The notes under the pieces were generated by a model that was not told where the DNA came from, did not search any database, and worked only from the letters and a program-made list of their open reading frames with translations. From positions 124,001-188,000 of the forward strand of contig JACJWN010000006.1 of NCBI GenBank assembly GCA_020637165.1: a stretch of 64,000 nucleotides of DNA. The letters are read 5' to 3'. Positions 42,617-53,200 of this stretch are shown here, one piece after another. Made by a program: the position numbers and the translations under genes. The stretch's first letter is position 1. The number at the start of each line of letters is the position of its first letter. The stretch comes from Mycolicibacterium sp. GTDB lineage: Bacteria; Actinomycetota; Actinomycetes; Mycobacteriales; Mycobacteriaceae.

Positions 42617-43867
42617 ATGACCACCGCCACCACCACCCGCCAGGCGACCGTGTTCGACGCCGACCTGCCGGGGATGGACTACCACGAATGCCCCGACCCG
42701 ATCGCGGCGCACGCCCAGCTGGCCACTGCACGCACCGAATCCCCAATCGGGATGGGCCCCTACGGGCCAGAGGTCCTCCGGTATGCCGACGTGCACACCG
42801 TGCTGCGCGACCCCCGGTTCATCAACCCGCCCGCTTTGGGTCTGGATTCCCAGGGCGTCACCTCCGGGCCCCTGTGGGAACGCGCCACCGCCAGCCTCCT
42901 GGCCATCGACGGCCAGGCCCACACCCGGCTGCGCCGACTGGTCGCCAAAGCCTTCTCCCCCCGCGCTATCGCCCGCCTGCAGAACTTGGTGGAGCAGACC
43001 GCCACCAACCTGGTCGACGCTCTGGCCGCGACCGGATCCGGCGACATCGTCACCGACGTCTCCCGGCCCTACCCCACCCCGATCATCTGCGCCCTGCTGG
43101 GCGCCCCACCCCAGGACTGGCACCTGTTCGCCGGCTGGGCTGACGGGATCATGAAGATCTTCGACTGGAACCTCGCCCACGACGCACCGATCATCGAAGC
43201 GGCCTGGGACCAACTCGACTCCTACCTCGACGCCATGGTGGCCCAACGGCGCACCGCGTTGACCGACGATCTCATCTCCGAACTCATCCGCGCCGAGGAC
43301 GACGGCGACCGCCTCAGCCACAGCGAGCTGCTGATGCTCGCCGGATCACTGTTGGCCGCCGGCACCGACACCACCCGCAACCAACTCACCGCCGCCATCG
43401 AAAGCCTCATCGACCACCCCGACCAATGGGATCTCCTGACAGCCGAACCCGACCTGGCCGGCCAAGCCGTGGAGGAACTGATGCGCTATTCGCCGGTGGT
43501 ATTCGGCGCCATGCGCTGCGCCACCGAAGACGTCGACATCGCCGGGATCACGATCCCCGCCGGCACCCTGGTCATCGCCAACACCGCCTCCGCCAACCGC
43601 GACCCCAGCGTCTTCGACCACCCCGAGCGACTCGATATCACCCGCGAACACCGCAGTCCCATCCTGACTTTCGGCGGCGGCACCCACTACTGCCTCGGCG
43701 CGCACCTGGCCCGCCTGGAACTCACCCAAGCAATCCGAGCCGCCACTACCCGTTGCCCACGGCTCCACCGCACCGGACCATCGCCGTGGAAGAGACTCAC
43801 CGGCATCACCGGACCTACCACCCTGCCCGTCACCACCAAGCCCACTCCCCAGAAGGCAATGCCCTGA
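42617..43867 (+). CDS. Cytochrome P450
   Basis: A 416-residue soluble P450. The heme-binding FGGGTHYCLGAH has Cys359, the I-helix oxygen-activating segment is LLAAGTDTTRNQL, and the EELMRYSP ExxR is intact. ATG with a GGGAGAAAATCTC leader. It would hydroxylate a small hydrophobic substrate with electrons from a ferredoxin and reductase, which are not encoded nearby. The downstream small ORF, SnoaL-like protein and esterase lie in the same direction between two IS elements, suggesting a horizontally acquired metabolic cassette; the substrate is unknown. Confidence 0.92.
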   Translation: MTTATTTRQATVFDADLPGMDYHECPDPIAAHAQLATARTESPIGMGPYGPEVLRYADVHTVLRDPRFINPPALGLDSQGVTSGPLWERATASLLAIDGQAHTRLRRLVAKAFSPRAIARLQNLVEQTATNLVDALAATGSGDIVTDVSRPYPTPIICALLGAPPQDWHLFAGWADGIMKIFDWNLAHDAPIIEAAWDQLDSYLDAMVAQRRTALTDDLISELIRAEDDGDRLSHSELLMLAGSLLAAGTDTTRNQLTAAIESLIDHPDQWDLLTAEPDLAGQAVEELMRYSPVVFGAMRCATEDVDIAGITIPAGTLVIANTASANRDPSVFDHPERLDITREHRSPILTFGGGTHYCLGAHLARLELTQAIRAATTRCPRLHRTGPSPWKRLTGITGPTTLPVTTKPTPQKAMP

Positions 43868-43980
43868 CAGATAGAGACCAGACAATCGGCCCTGTTGCCG
43901 CCTGCCATTTGGGTCTAGCGTCGAAATCGTCGGCTTCTGCGTTTTGGGGGCCGCCGACCCTTTCGCTAGGGAGGACCTCT

Positions 43981-44133
43981 GTGGACGCCGAATCCCTCAC
44001 GAGACGAAGACCACGCCCGCCGGGGTACGGGGCATCGACACACTACAAGTCATTGAGCGCCTACCTGATTGCCGCTGAATTGAATCGCTACCAGCCACCC
44101 GCCACGCGACCGGCCACGAGAGGACAGCCATGA
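43981..44133 (+). CDS. Possible 50-residue leader/small protein coupled to the SnoaL-like gene
   Basis: GTG at 43981 has AGGGAGGA 6-13 bases upstream, a strong ribosome site. The frame reads MDAESLTRRRPRPPGYG...SLSAYLIAAELNRYQPP and ends with TGA overlapping the ATG of the next gene (ATGA at 44130-44133), which is the layout of translational coupling. No family was recognised. It could be a small protein or a coupling leader. Confidence 0.45.
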   Translation: MDAESLTRRRPRPPGYGASTHYKSLSAYLIAAELNRYQPPATRPATRGQP

Positions 44134-44558
44134 CAACCATCGACACCACCACGTCTCTTCGCCAGCGACGCGAAGCAATCGTCTACGAGCACGCCGCGGC
44201 GGAGAACCGGCACGACGTCGAAGCGACGATCGCGACCTTCCACCAACCGCGCTACGAATTCAACGGCCAGCCCAGCGACGGCGCCCAGGCCGTGCGAGAA
44301 CTGCTCGGCGGCTTCATGACCGGCTTCCCCGACCTGCACATCGAACCCACCCGGATCCGCCACCTCGACGACGGAGTGCTTGTGGAGGGCACCATCACCG
44401 GAACCCACGACGGCCAGTGGGCAGGTATCCCACCCACCGGGCGGCATGTGGCGGTTCCTGTCGTGGGAATCTTCGAGTTCGACGACGACCGACTCCTCTG
44501 CGAGAAAGTCCACATGGACACGGCCACGCTGCTCAGCCAAATCGGTGCGCTTCCCTGA
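44130..44558 (+). CDS. SnoaL-like/NTF2-fold protein
   Basis: A 142-residue alpha+beta barrel protein. ENRHDVEATIATFHQPRYEFNG, GFMTGFPDLHIEPTRI, GTITGTHDGQWAGIPPTGRHVAVP and VGIFEFDDDRL are the strands of the SnoaL/ester-cyclase group. Members are polyketide cyclases, hydrolases or isomerases. With the P450 upstream and an esterase downstream it probably processes a shared substrate, but the reaction cannot be named. Confidence 0.85.
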   Translation: MTTIDTTTSLRQRREAIVYEHAAAENRHDVEATIATFHQPRYEFNGQPSDGAQAVRELLGGFMTGFPDLHIEPTRIRHLDDGVLVEGTITGTHDGQWAGIPPTGRHVAVPVVGIFEFDDDRLLCEKVHMDTATLLSQIGALP

Positions 44559-44710
44559 CTCTCACCCCTCGGGTTCTGAGTATCGGGGTCCAAAACCCGG
44601 GGGAATGCGAATATCCGCGAACCGTTCTGGGGTCCAACCCAACGAGCCACTTCGAGGTCGCAGGATCGGTCGTTACTGAGGTTGATCAAGGTGGATAGCG
44701 GAGCGTGATG

Positions 44711-45625
44711 ATGAACGAGTCCGAGTCGTTAAGTCCCACTGCCCGACTACTCGGGCCGATAGTCAGCGTGACCCTCCGCCCGTTGCTGCGCCGCGGTTTC
44801 GCCCCCCGTCGAGGAATCCTTGCCCTGATAGGCGGGGCGATCGGCCAAGCCGCTGCGGGGACATCCCTGCAGCGATCCACACTAGGCGGAGTGCCGGTCG
44901 AGATCGCAACTCCGCCGCGATACTCAGGCGCCGCTACGATTATCTATCTCCACGGCGGGGCCTACGTCGCGATGTCAGCCCGCGGATACCGCCGGTTAGT
45001 GACGCAACTTGCGGCTGCGACGGGGTGCCGGGTCGCCGCCGTCGACTACCGTCTGGCACCGGAGCACCCCTACCCCGCCGCACTCGATGACTCCATCGCC
45101 GCCTATACCGCAGCCCGGGAACAGCGTCCGGAAGAGAGGTTCGTGCTCGCAGGTGATTCCGCTGGCGGTGGACTGACCATCGCGACGGCTATCGCCCTCC
45201 GCGACCGCGGGGCCCCAATGCCGGCCGCACTGATCTGCGTCGCCCCTTGGGTTGACCTCACCTGCTCCGGGGAAAGCATGACCACCCGGGTGCGCCGGGA
45301 ACGCATCTTGTCACCAGCTGGTCTGGCCGCCGACGCCCACCGATACGCCGGCAGGGAGAAGCCCAGCAGCCCGCTTGTCTCACCGCTGTTCGCCGATCTC
45401 AACGGGCTGCCGCCAATGCTGATCCAAGTCGGCGACGATGAAGTCCTACTTGATGATTCCACTCGGTTGGCGAACTCCGCACACACCGCCGGAGTGCCTG
45501 TGGATCTCCAAGTCTGGCCGCACCTGTGGCATGACTGGCACCTCTTCGCGGGTCTCCTACCGGAAGCGGACGCGGCGTTGCGCGCAATGGACACGTTTGT
45601 CCGCGACACCCTTAGTCGCTCCTGA
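44711..45625 (+). CDS. HSL-family alpha/beta hydrolase (esterase/lipase)
   Basis: A 304-residue esterase of the hormone-sensitive-lipase group: YLHGGAYVAMSARGY forms the oxyanion hole, GDSAGGGL holds the nucleophilic Ser, and VGDDEVLLDDS and HLWHDWHLFAG supply Asp and His. The ATG at 44711 has GGAG 7 bases upstream; GTG 44705 and ATG 44708 are alternatives. It closes the P450 cassette and ends 8 bases before the next IS element. Confidence 0.9.
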   Translation: MNESESLSPTARLLGPIVSVTLRPLLRRGFAPRRGILALIGGAIGQAAAGTSLQRSTLGGVPVEIATPPRYSGAATIIYLHGGAYVAMSARGYRRLVTQLAAATGCRVAAVDYRLAPEHPYPAALDDSIAAYTAAREQRPEERFVLAGDSAGGGLTIATAIALRDRGAPMPAALICVAPWVDLTCSGESMTTRVRRERILSPAGLAADAHRYAGREKPSSPLVSPLFADLNGLPPMLIQVGDDEVLLDDSTRLANSAHTAGVPVDLQVWPHLWHDWHLFAGLLPEADAALRAMDTFVRDTLSRS

Positions 45626-45710
45626 CAGCGGCGCCCTGCGTGTCAGGGTGAGTTGAGTCCAGTGGTTCATAGCAACCCGCCTGCAGGGCGAGATACGGAT
45701 CAACGCAACG

Positions 45711-46145
45711 ATGACGATTTCCAGCCTGGCTTCAGCTGGGGAAAATGGGCAGATGGGTTCACCACGTCCCCGTTCGGAAGGGCCGCAGCGGCGGCGTACG
45801 TTCAGTCCGGCTGAGAAGCTGGCGCATCTGGCGGCCTACGAGCAGGCCTGCGAGACCAACAGGGGTGGGGCCTATTTGCGGCGTGAGGGCTTGTATTCCT
45901 CGCTGATCTGCGAGTGGCGCAAGCAACGCGATGCCGGGGTTCTGCAGGGTAAGCCGGCCGGGGCCAAGGTCGGCAAGCTGACCGCCGAGCAGGCTGAGAT
46001 CGCCCGCCTCAAGCGGGAGAACGCCCGGTTGAATAAGCGGTTGACCAGCACCGAGGCCGCTTTGGAGATCATGGGAAAAGCACACGCGCTCTTGGAGAGT
46101 CTCTCCGAGAGCGCGGAGCCGCCGAGCACGCCGAGACGGCGTTGA
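45711..46145 (+). CDS. IS3-type transposase orfA
   Basis: A 144-residue protein with RRRTFSPAEKLAHLAAYEQACETN and a basic HTH (LYSSLICEWRKQRDAG), followed by a zipper-like IARLKRENARLNKRL. The frame runs in parallel with the first codons of orfB (AAEHAETALMDAW in the other frame), which points to frameshift fusion. Confidence 0.88.
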   Translation: MTISSLASAGENGQMGSPRPRSEGPQRRRTFSPAEKLAHLAAYEQACETNRGGAYLRREGLYSSLICEWRKQRDAGVLQGKPAGAKVGKLTAEQAEIARLKRENARLNKRLTSTEAALEIMGKAHALLESLSESAEPPSTPRRR

Positions 46146-47155
46146 TGGACGCCTGGAAGGCGTTGCGGGCACAGGGGATTCCCACCCGGGCGGCGGCGGA
46201 GTTGACCGGCATGAACCGCTCGACGGCGTTGCGTCGTTCAGCACGCAAGCCCAGTGAATGCACCGCGGCGGTGACGGTGCCGGTCAACAAGCTCACCGCC
46301 GCCGAGTGCGCCCGGGTTCTCGATGAGCTCAACAGCGCCCGCTTCGTTGACTGCGCGCCGCTGCAGGTGTGGGCCACGCTGCTCGATGAGGGCACCTACC
46401 TGTGTTCGGTGTCGACGATGTATCGCATCCTGACGGCGAACAAGCAGGTCAAGGAGCGTCGCCGGCTGGCCCGGCACCGCAAGGCGGTCTGCCCGGAGCT
46501 GGTGGCCACCGCCCCGCGGCAGGTGTACTCCTGGGACATCACCAAACTCCCCGGCCCGGCCAAGGGGATCTACTACGACGCCTACGTGATGATCGACATC
46601 TTCTCGCGCTACATCGTCGGGGTGCACGTGCACGCCCGCGAATGCGGGGTGCTGGCCACCGAGATGATGGAGCAGATCTTCGGCACCTACGGCATCCCGC
46701 ATGTCGTGCACGCCGACCGGGGAACCTCGATGACCAGCAACACCGTCGCCGGACTGCTCTCCGATCTTGGCGTCACCCGGTCGCACTCGCGGCCCAAGGT
46801 CTCCAACGACAACCCCTACAGCGAGTCCTGGTTCAAGACCCTCAAGTACGCCCCGGCCTTCCCGGAACGCTTCGCATCCATCCACCACGCACGAGATTTC
46901 ATGGATGAATTCGTCGCCTGGTATAACCACGAGCATCGGCACAGCGGGATCGGTCTACACACCCCCGCCGATGTGTTCTACGGCCTGGCCGAGGAGAAGG
47001 ACACCCAGCGGCGACAGGTGCTTGCCGAGGCCCGAGCATGTCACCGCGACCGCTTCAGCCGTGACAGCGCCCCCAAGATCATCGACCTACCCGCAACAGC
47101 CGCCATCAACCCGCCCAAACCACCAGAATCGGAGGACCAGACGACAGCTGCTTAA
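46142..47155 (+). CDS. IS3-type transposase orfB
   Basis: A 337-residue integrase-core protein: YSWDITKLPGPAKG (Asp), VVHADRGTSMTS (Asp) and NPYSESWFKTLKY (Glu) form the DDE triad, and YNHEHRHSGIGLHTPADVFYG is the usual end. The first codons overlap the orfA stop. The frame is intact, so it may be active and could mobilise the partial copies. Confidence 0.9.
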   Translation: MMDAWKALRAQGIPTRAAAELTGMNRSTALRRSARKPSECTAAVTVPVNKLTAAECARVLDELNSARFVDCAPLQVWATLLDEGTYLCSVSTMYRILTANKQVKERRRLARHRKAVCPELVATAPRQVYSWDITKLPGPAKGIYYDAYVMIDIFSRYIVGVHVHARECGVLATEMMEQIFGTYGIPHVVHADRGTSMTSNTVAGLLSDLGVTRSHSRPKVSNDNPYSESWFKTLKYAPAFPERFASIHHARDFMDEFVAWYNHEHRHSGIGLHTPADVFYGLAEEKDTQRRQVLAEARACHRDRFSRDSAPKIIDLPATAAINPPKPPESEDQTTAA

Positions 47156-47431
47156 CACCCGCTGGACTCAAACACCTTGACAAATTCCGGCGCACAGCGA
47201 TCTACCCAGCCGAGTTGTCCAACGCCGACTGCATAAATGCAGCGGTGGCGCAGTCAAGCGTGAGAATGCCCAGTCAAAGTTCAGAACCTGCAAGGTCTCG
47301 ACAGACGCCGCCAGCCTCCGAAACGGTCTGGCAGCAGCCGCTATCGAGCGGCCCCTGAGGGCGTTCCCGGTAGCATCCGGATTCAGCAGTTCAGCCAGTT
47401 ACAGCGGGAATCCAGACGCAAAGGGGATGCC

Positions 47432-48142
47432 GTGCCGAAGCAGCTAAGCAAGGAAGAACGTCTGGACCGGCTAATCGAGAAGTGCCGGCGCGACGTTGCC
47501 AAACGCGGCGACGCAGGGTCGCTGTCGCAGACACCCGACAGGCTGCTGGGCACGCTGGCCCGGGAAGCCGGTTACCAACGTGTCGGACGGAATTTCCGCC
47601 AGATTCTCGATGAGCGCCTGCGGGCCGAGGGGCTTGCGACCTGGCCGAAGTTGGATGAACCGACCATCACACGGGCGACGCGAATCTATCTCTTCCGCGC
47701 CGGACATCAGATTCCCGGGCTCCAAGAGCAGCGAGTCCTTTTCGATAGCGAAGCGCCCCTTTCACATTTCCTGCAGAAAAACTTCATGGTGCTGCCGTAC
47801 TTCAAGAAGTCGGGGCTGCGTTACCTGGACGCCGAAGTGCTTATCGCACCCGGATGCAAGATCGACCTCCTAGCCGAGGACAAGAAGTCCAAGGAACTGG
47901 TCGGGATCGAGCTGAAGCCGGGTGAACCCGACAAAGGGCTGGTCTCTCAGGCGGGGCGATACATGACCGCGCTGAAACAGAAGGCGGCCAAAGACGGGCG
48001 GCCGGGAGCGCGGCTGCTGATCGTCTCCGGCCAGCCAGATCGGGAATTCCAGTCACAGGTTCAAACCCTGGCCGAGAAGCGCCGCGTGCCAACGAACTGG
48101 CTCACCTACACGGTGAAAATGAGCCTCCAGAAAGCGCCGTAG
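47432..48142 (+). CDS. Endonuclease NucS-like domain protein
   Basis: A 236-residue protein, GTG start with AAAGGGGA upstream. The N-terminal third is helical (RLDRLIEKCRRDVAKRG). The C-terminal half has a PD-(D/E)xK core, CKIDLLAEDKKSKELVGIELKPG, with Asp and the E-x-K pair as in NucS/EndoMS and related nucleases, and GRYMTALKQKAAKDG with an RLLIVSGQ strand. The N-terminal NucS part is missing, so this is a relative and not the mismatch enzyme itself. It stands alone after the IS and could be a defence nuclease. Confidence 0.8.
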   Translation: MPKQLSKEERLDRLIEKCRRDVAKRGDAGSLSQTPDRLLGTLAREAGYQRVGRNFRQILDERLRAEGLATWPKLDEPTITRATRIYLFRAGHQIPGLQEQRVLFDSEAPLSHFLQKNFMVLPYFKKSGLRYLDAEVLIAPGCKIDLLAEDKKSKELVGIELKPGEPDKGLVSQAGRYMTALKQKAAKDGRPGARLLIVSGQPDREFQSQVQTLAEKRRVPTNWLTYTVKMSLQKAP

Positions 48143-48166
48143 ATCACCTGGGAGCGTGATCTCGGG

Positions 48167-48475
48167 TTGGATGGGTATGGGCCCGCGCTGGCGCCGGCCG
48201 CAAGTGAGACTGATTCGACGACCCATCCGGCCAACGCGACGAGTGGGGCTGAGGAAACCACCACAAACGAGGAAGCATCCGACGCTTCGGCCCTTGTGGA
48301 CATCGTTTCCGGCCAGGTGAACGTGACTGCTGGAGACGACACCAAAGAATCGGCACCCACCGTCACGACCGCGCCGTCTGCAGGGCCGACAAGAAGCACC
48401 GGCCGCGCACCGTCGGCGCCGGGTGCGGACAGGCCCGCGACATCTGCTCGCGCCGGTCGCGCCGAACACAATTAG
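48167..48475 (+). other. Low-complexity open frame, possible fragment of a secreted protein linker
   Basis: A 102-codon frame rich in Thr, Ala, Ser and Glu (ETDSTTHPANATSGAEETTTN...). The composition is that of the disordered linker behind signal peptides in large mycobacterial secreted proteins, but no signal peptide or domain is attached. The opposite strand is also open. Stretches on both sides (48143-48166, 48476-48619) show nothing. Confidence 0.25.
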
Positions 48476-48619
48476 ACGACCCGATCCGCACCTGGCAGAG
48501 CACTATCGACGCGACCTCTGCGACAACGTAACCGGGCTTTTCCTTCGCAGAACGTCGGCGTCTTCCCGGCATTGCCCCAACGGATCGCGACTCTTGAACT
48601 CGCCGCGGATCGGCGCCGC

Positions 48620-48949
48620 CTACGCGCCGCCGTCGCAGCCCCCGGGGGGCGCCGGCTGGGGAATCGGCCCGTTTTCGGGATTGAAGACAACGCAGTCGAG
48701 CTGGAAGATCGGTCCGACGAAGGAGCTTCCGGTCATGATCAACTGATGCCAGTAGGTGCCGTCGGGGTATTTCTGGCCATCACAACATTTAGTGGCGAGG
48801 AAACCACCTTGGCCACCTGGACACCAGCCGATGGTGACGTTGGGCATATACGGGTCCTGGCCCGGGGGATCCGCTGCGGCTGCCGGACTGAAACACAGTG
48901 CAGCAACACAACACAGGACCGCCAGTCCATGCATGGCCAACCTCGACAT
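48620..48949 (-). CDS. Small secreted Cys-rich protein
   Basis: A 109-residue exported protein. The signal peptide is MSRLAMHGLAVLCCVAALCFSPAAA with cleavage near residue 26. The mature part contains IGWCPGGQGG, KCCDGQKYPDGTYWHQ and LDCVVFNPENGPIPQ, with five Cys in a pattern shared by small unassigned mycobacterial secreted proteins. Function is unknown. Confidence 0.78.
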   Translation of the reverse strand: MSRLAMHGLAVLCCVAALCFSPAAAADPPGQDPYMPNVTIGWCPGGQGGFLATKCCDGQKYPDGTYWHQLIMTGSSFVGPIFQLDCVVFNPENGPIPQPAPPGGCDGGA

Positions 48950-49267
48950 GGCTACCTCCCCCGAATGCCGCAGGGCCGCTGACTCGTCAGGAGATTAACA
49001 TCGGAGCAGCCCGAGGTTCTGGGCATTTACGCAGGCTGGCCCTGTTATCTACCTCGACAGCGCCGAGCAACGTCACCGCTTCCGGCGAGCTTGGCACGAA
49101 GGGGAACCTGCGTTACCTGATTTTGTCGGCGCTCGGGGTCGGGGCGCCAGTAGCTCAAGGACCAGGGACAACTCAGCGGCTGAACCCGGCGACGAGCAGG
49201 CTCTTAGTCATCACTCCCGCCGACGGCGACCCGCCGCCGTCGAACCCGCCGGATAGCATCCGCCACG

Positions 49268-49690
49268 GTGCAAACGACTGACGACTCCTTTGTCTCCGCG
49301 TGGTCGAAGGCGAGGTTCCCCGAGGAGAACCGCGCCTTCGTGAAGTGGTTCTGCGGTGAGATCGGTATCTCCGGCTTCCGGTTCGTACCCGCCGACTACC
49401 GCTCCATCGCCGCTACCCGCCGCGACGGGACCGGGGAGCTTCGGATTCACTGGGGTTGCACGATCGGCTTCACCGAGACCGAGGCCCGGCACTTCGGGGC
49501 CAACGCGGACGAAGTCCGCATCAGCAACACCGGGAAGAACATCTGGCTGGTATCCCACCCCGAGCACCGCGACGTGAGCCTGCGCGGCCCGGCCGGCACG
49601 TCGAAGGCCCCTGAGGCCAGGCGCTGCCCGCAGTGCGGCGTCTACGAGCTGTCGCTGAGCGGCGTCTGCCCCGGCTGCGACGACAACTGA
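49268..49690 (+). CDS. Protein with a C-terminal zinc ribbon
   Basis: A 140-residue protein, GTG start. FVKWFCGEIGISGFRFVP, LRIHWGCTIGFTETEARHFG and NIWLVSHPEHRDVSLRG suggest a small alpha/beta domain. The end, CPQCGVYELSLSGVCPGC, is a zinc ribbon. No family was recognised. It may bind DNA or RNA or act as a partner protein. The ribosome site is weak, so the start is tentative. Confidence 0.6.
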   Translation: MQTTDDSFVSAWSKARFPEENRAFVKWFCGEIGISGFRFVPADYRSIAATRRDGTGELRIHWGCTIGFTETEARHFGANADEVRISNTGKNIWLVSHPEHRDVSLRGPAGTSKAPEARRCPQCGVYELSLSGVCPGCDDN

Positions 49691-50216
49691 GGCGAGGCCG
49701 CCCGGCCGAGATTTCCCACCTTAGGATCCGCCGCCGGGCGCGTCCCTCCGCGCCGACGCAGTGATCCGCGACCGCCTGTCCACCACCTGGCCTCGGAAGG
49801 ATAAGAACCTTCGGCGCTCGTGTCGTTGGCCGCTGAAATCGCTGCGGCGCATGGATATTCACCGAAAAAAGTGACCTTAGGCCCATAACACGCCTTACGG
49901 CCGGTTCGGCGACGCCGCCGAGGGGTCCGACTCTCGGTGCCGGGGTGGTTCGTCAAGACCGAAACGGTGTGGGCGGCAGCACTTTCGGGTTTCGATGGAT
50001 CGCCAGCCGGGCAGGGCGCCGAGAACGTCGGGGCAGGTGGTCGGGTGCACGAAGACGGCGGCGGCCACCGAAACCGGACCGCTCAGCGTTTGCTGCTGGG
50101 CGCCCTGGTCTCTTCTCGCGAACTGGCTCTACCCGTTTGCGCTGCTCAGGTGCTTGAATAACCGAACATCGGGATGTTTTTCGGGACTTCCCGACAACGG
50201 ACTGGGGGGTGCGGCC
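49691..50216. other. About 525 bases without a supported gene
   Basis: Only unconvincing overlapping frames are seen. The block separates the zinc-ribbon gene from the decayed giant secreted gene and may hold the latter's promoter. Confidence 0.5.
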
Positions 50217-53200
50217 ATGGGTGCTGGACGGCATGTGGGTCGGGTCGGGGCGCTGGCGGTGGCTCTGGGTGTGGGTTTCGGGGTGTCCTCGGCGGTGACG
50301 GTCGCCGTGGCGGATTCCTCCAGCAGCCCGGGGTCGTCGAGCGAGGTCAGTAGGCTGATGCCCGCCGCGCCGGTGCCCGGCAGCAGCCGGCCGGCCTGGT
50401 CGGTCAGCCGGGCCCGCGGCGTCATGGCTGCCGCGGCGCGGGGTCGCGAGGGGCAGCAGTGGCCCAGCTGCAGCCGGTGGCCGCAGCGGCCAGCGTCGAA
50501 GTGGCGGTGCCTGCTGCGGTGCTGCCGCGGCGGCCCGGCTGCTCCGTGGGGCCGCGTCGCGCCGCGGCGGACCCGCTTTCTCGGTCGAGTCCGATCCTGC
50601 GGTGGCGCTGCCCGGCCTGCAGGCCGGCGACACCGATGTGGGGCTGTGGGTGGCTGCCGCGCTGACACCGCGGCCCGCGCCTGCGGCCATCGCCGTCGGT
50701 GGGCGGAGGACTCGCTGGAGCGGTGCAGTGGCGGCCCCGGTCGCCGCGACGGTAACCGGGTCGGTGGCTGCGGCGCCGGGCGCCTCGGCGGTCAGTGCGC
50801 CGCAGTGGTCGGCGAGCCCGTTCGCGCCGCTGGTGCGGGCGGTGATCGGGCTGCTGCTGACCCTGGGCGGGATGAACACGACCAACCCGCAGCCGAACAA
50901 CCCGATCCAGCAGGTGCTGTACTCGCTGGCCAAAGGACTCAGCTCCGCCTTCGACCCGGCACCCCCGCCGGGCTCCCCCACCGTCGAGGCCGCCGACCCA
51001 CTAAGCGGGACGGTGGCCGGATCCCTGGGATTCCCCACCGGCGGCGGGTTGAGCTTCACCGCCACCGACCCCTCCCAGGGCAGCGTCGAGGTCACCGCCG
51101 ACGGCACCTTCACCTACACCCCCACCGCCGAGGCCCGCCAGAGCGCCGGCGCTGCGACCACCGACACCTTCACCGCCACCGCGCACAACGGCCTGTCCAC
51201 CAGCTCCGTCAGCGTCACCGTGCCCGTCGACCCCGGCACCCCCATCGCCGGCAGCCCCACCATCAACACCCCGAATCCCGACACCGGGATCGTCACCGGC
51301 GCAGCGATCTTCACCGACACCGCCGGACGCACCCTCACCTACAGCACCCCCGCCACCAGTAACAGCGGCGGAACAGTCACCCTGAACACCTCGACCGGGG
51401 TGTTCACCTACACCCCGACCGACACCCAACGCCAAAACGCCACCGACACCACCACCGACACCTTCACCGTCACCGCCACCAACGGGTGCGTACGGCCACC
51501 GAAAACCATCAGCGGCGGTGGTATCGGCTGCTGGGCCGCCGTCGGCGGATCCCGGCGCCTCCATTGCCGGCACCGCCACGATCGGCAGCGCTGACCCGGA
51601 CACTGGGCGGTCACCGGCGCCGCGGTGTTCACCAACACCGCCGGGCGCACCCTGACCTAGCAGCGGCCCGGCGGCGGTCAGCATCGGCGGGTGGGGCGGT
51701 CAGCCTCAACTCTCCACCGGCGCGTTCACCTACACACCCACCGTGGATCAGCGCACGGCTGCAGGCACCTCAGCCACGCCGGTGACAGATGCGTTCACCA
51801 TCACCGCTGCCACCGGCGTGTACATACGGTGACTGGAAACCGTGATCGCGCCTGTTTCCCGCTCACGGTGGCCCTGCCTGCTGATCCGACCGCCCCGGTC
51901 GCGGGAAGCCCGATCGTCGCAGTGCTGACCCGGTGACCGCCTGTCACAGGCGCAGCGGTATTCACCAACGTCGCCGGGCACACCCTGACCTATAGCAGCC
52001 CGGCGATCAGCACCGCCAGTACGGGTGACCATCGACGCATCTACCGGAGCCATTCAGTTACACCCCCACCACCGCCCAGCAGTTGGCGGCGGGCACCGCG
52101 GCCACTCCGGTCAGCGACACCTTCATCATCACCGCGTCAACTGGGGTAACACGGTCGGCGAAACGGTCACCGTGCCGATCGCGTTAACCGCGGCCTCACC
52201 AGCCGTACCGCGCCCTCCGGCCCCGCTGCCGGTCCGGTCGACAGTGCCGAACCTCTTGTCATTGATGGGGATTATTTGGCGGGGTTCGATCCGTCGACGG
52301 TTGTGTTGCTGGCCCTTGCCACTGCATACAGCCCCGACGGAACTCGGCGCTAGCACCCTGACACCAAAGCCTCAACCCCGACACCACGCGTGGGAGTCCA
52401 CCACGCTGAAGGTCATCGACACCGCTACCAGTGCCGGCAGCCACGATCGCGATCAGCGGGGTGAACTTCACGCTGCTTCCCCAGCCCCGACGGACGGCGG
52501 TATATGTCGTGAACAATCCGCTATTCGAGCTTCAACAAGAAGACCCTGAAGGACCCTCGATTGGCACACAGGATATTCCATGTTGGGCCGGGTGTCGGTG
52601 ATAGATACCGCCACTCAACTCTCTGGCGGCCACGATCGAGGTCGACACCGCCAAAGCTCCTGGGCTGTCGCGTGCTGATCAGCCCAGACAGCACCTCTAC
52701 GTGTTCGATAGCAACGGTGTCGGTGATCGACACCGCCACCATCACCGTCGGGGGCCAATTTCGGCGGCGAGACCCTGTCGGGAAAGCCCAGCTGCCGGCG
52801 AGCGGTTGTATCTGCTCGACAGCGACTCACCACCGTCCGGATCATCGACACTGCCACCAACACCGCGATCAACCAGGTCGACCTACCGATATCCGCGCGG
52901 CGGGATGCCTGCAGTCAGCACCGACGGCAGCGTTCTGTACAGTCTCCCACTTCGACCCGACAACGGTGTCACCGGTATTGAGAGCCCCTGGTCGGGATCG
53001 TCACCGGCTCCTGAACCCTACGCTCACAGCAGCCTGGTTCTCATTGATACCACCGGCGCCCTGATCACGTCGGTTCCCGTGCCTTCGGGTTCGACTTACC
53101 TGACAGTCAGCCCTGACGGCACCCAAGTATCTTTCACGGGCACACAATCGGTGGTCACCATCGCCCCAAAGACACCGTCGTCGTCGCAGGGGTCGCCAAG

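Larger units (their letters stand above)
45634..47190 (+). mobile_element. IS3-family insertion sequence, complete copy
   Basis: The left end CCCTGCGTGTCAGGGTGAGTTGAGTCCAG recurs at 62602. The right end, read inward, is CCGGAATTTGTCAAGGTG...TGAGTCCAGCGGG and recurs at 59227. The two form an imperfect inverted repeat (TGTCA-GGTG..TTGAGTCCAG core, inner limits 45641 and 47182). It carries overlapping orfA and orfB. No clear target duplication was seen. Two further partial copies lie in the window. Confidence 0.82.

Noticed and set aside
50985-52190. Regular repeats considered as a CRISPR array
   Set aside because: Units are about 270-300 bases and encode Ig-like strands; there are no short constant repeats with unique spacers.
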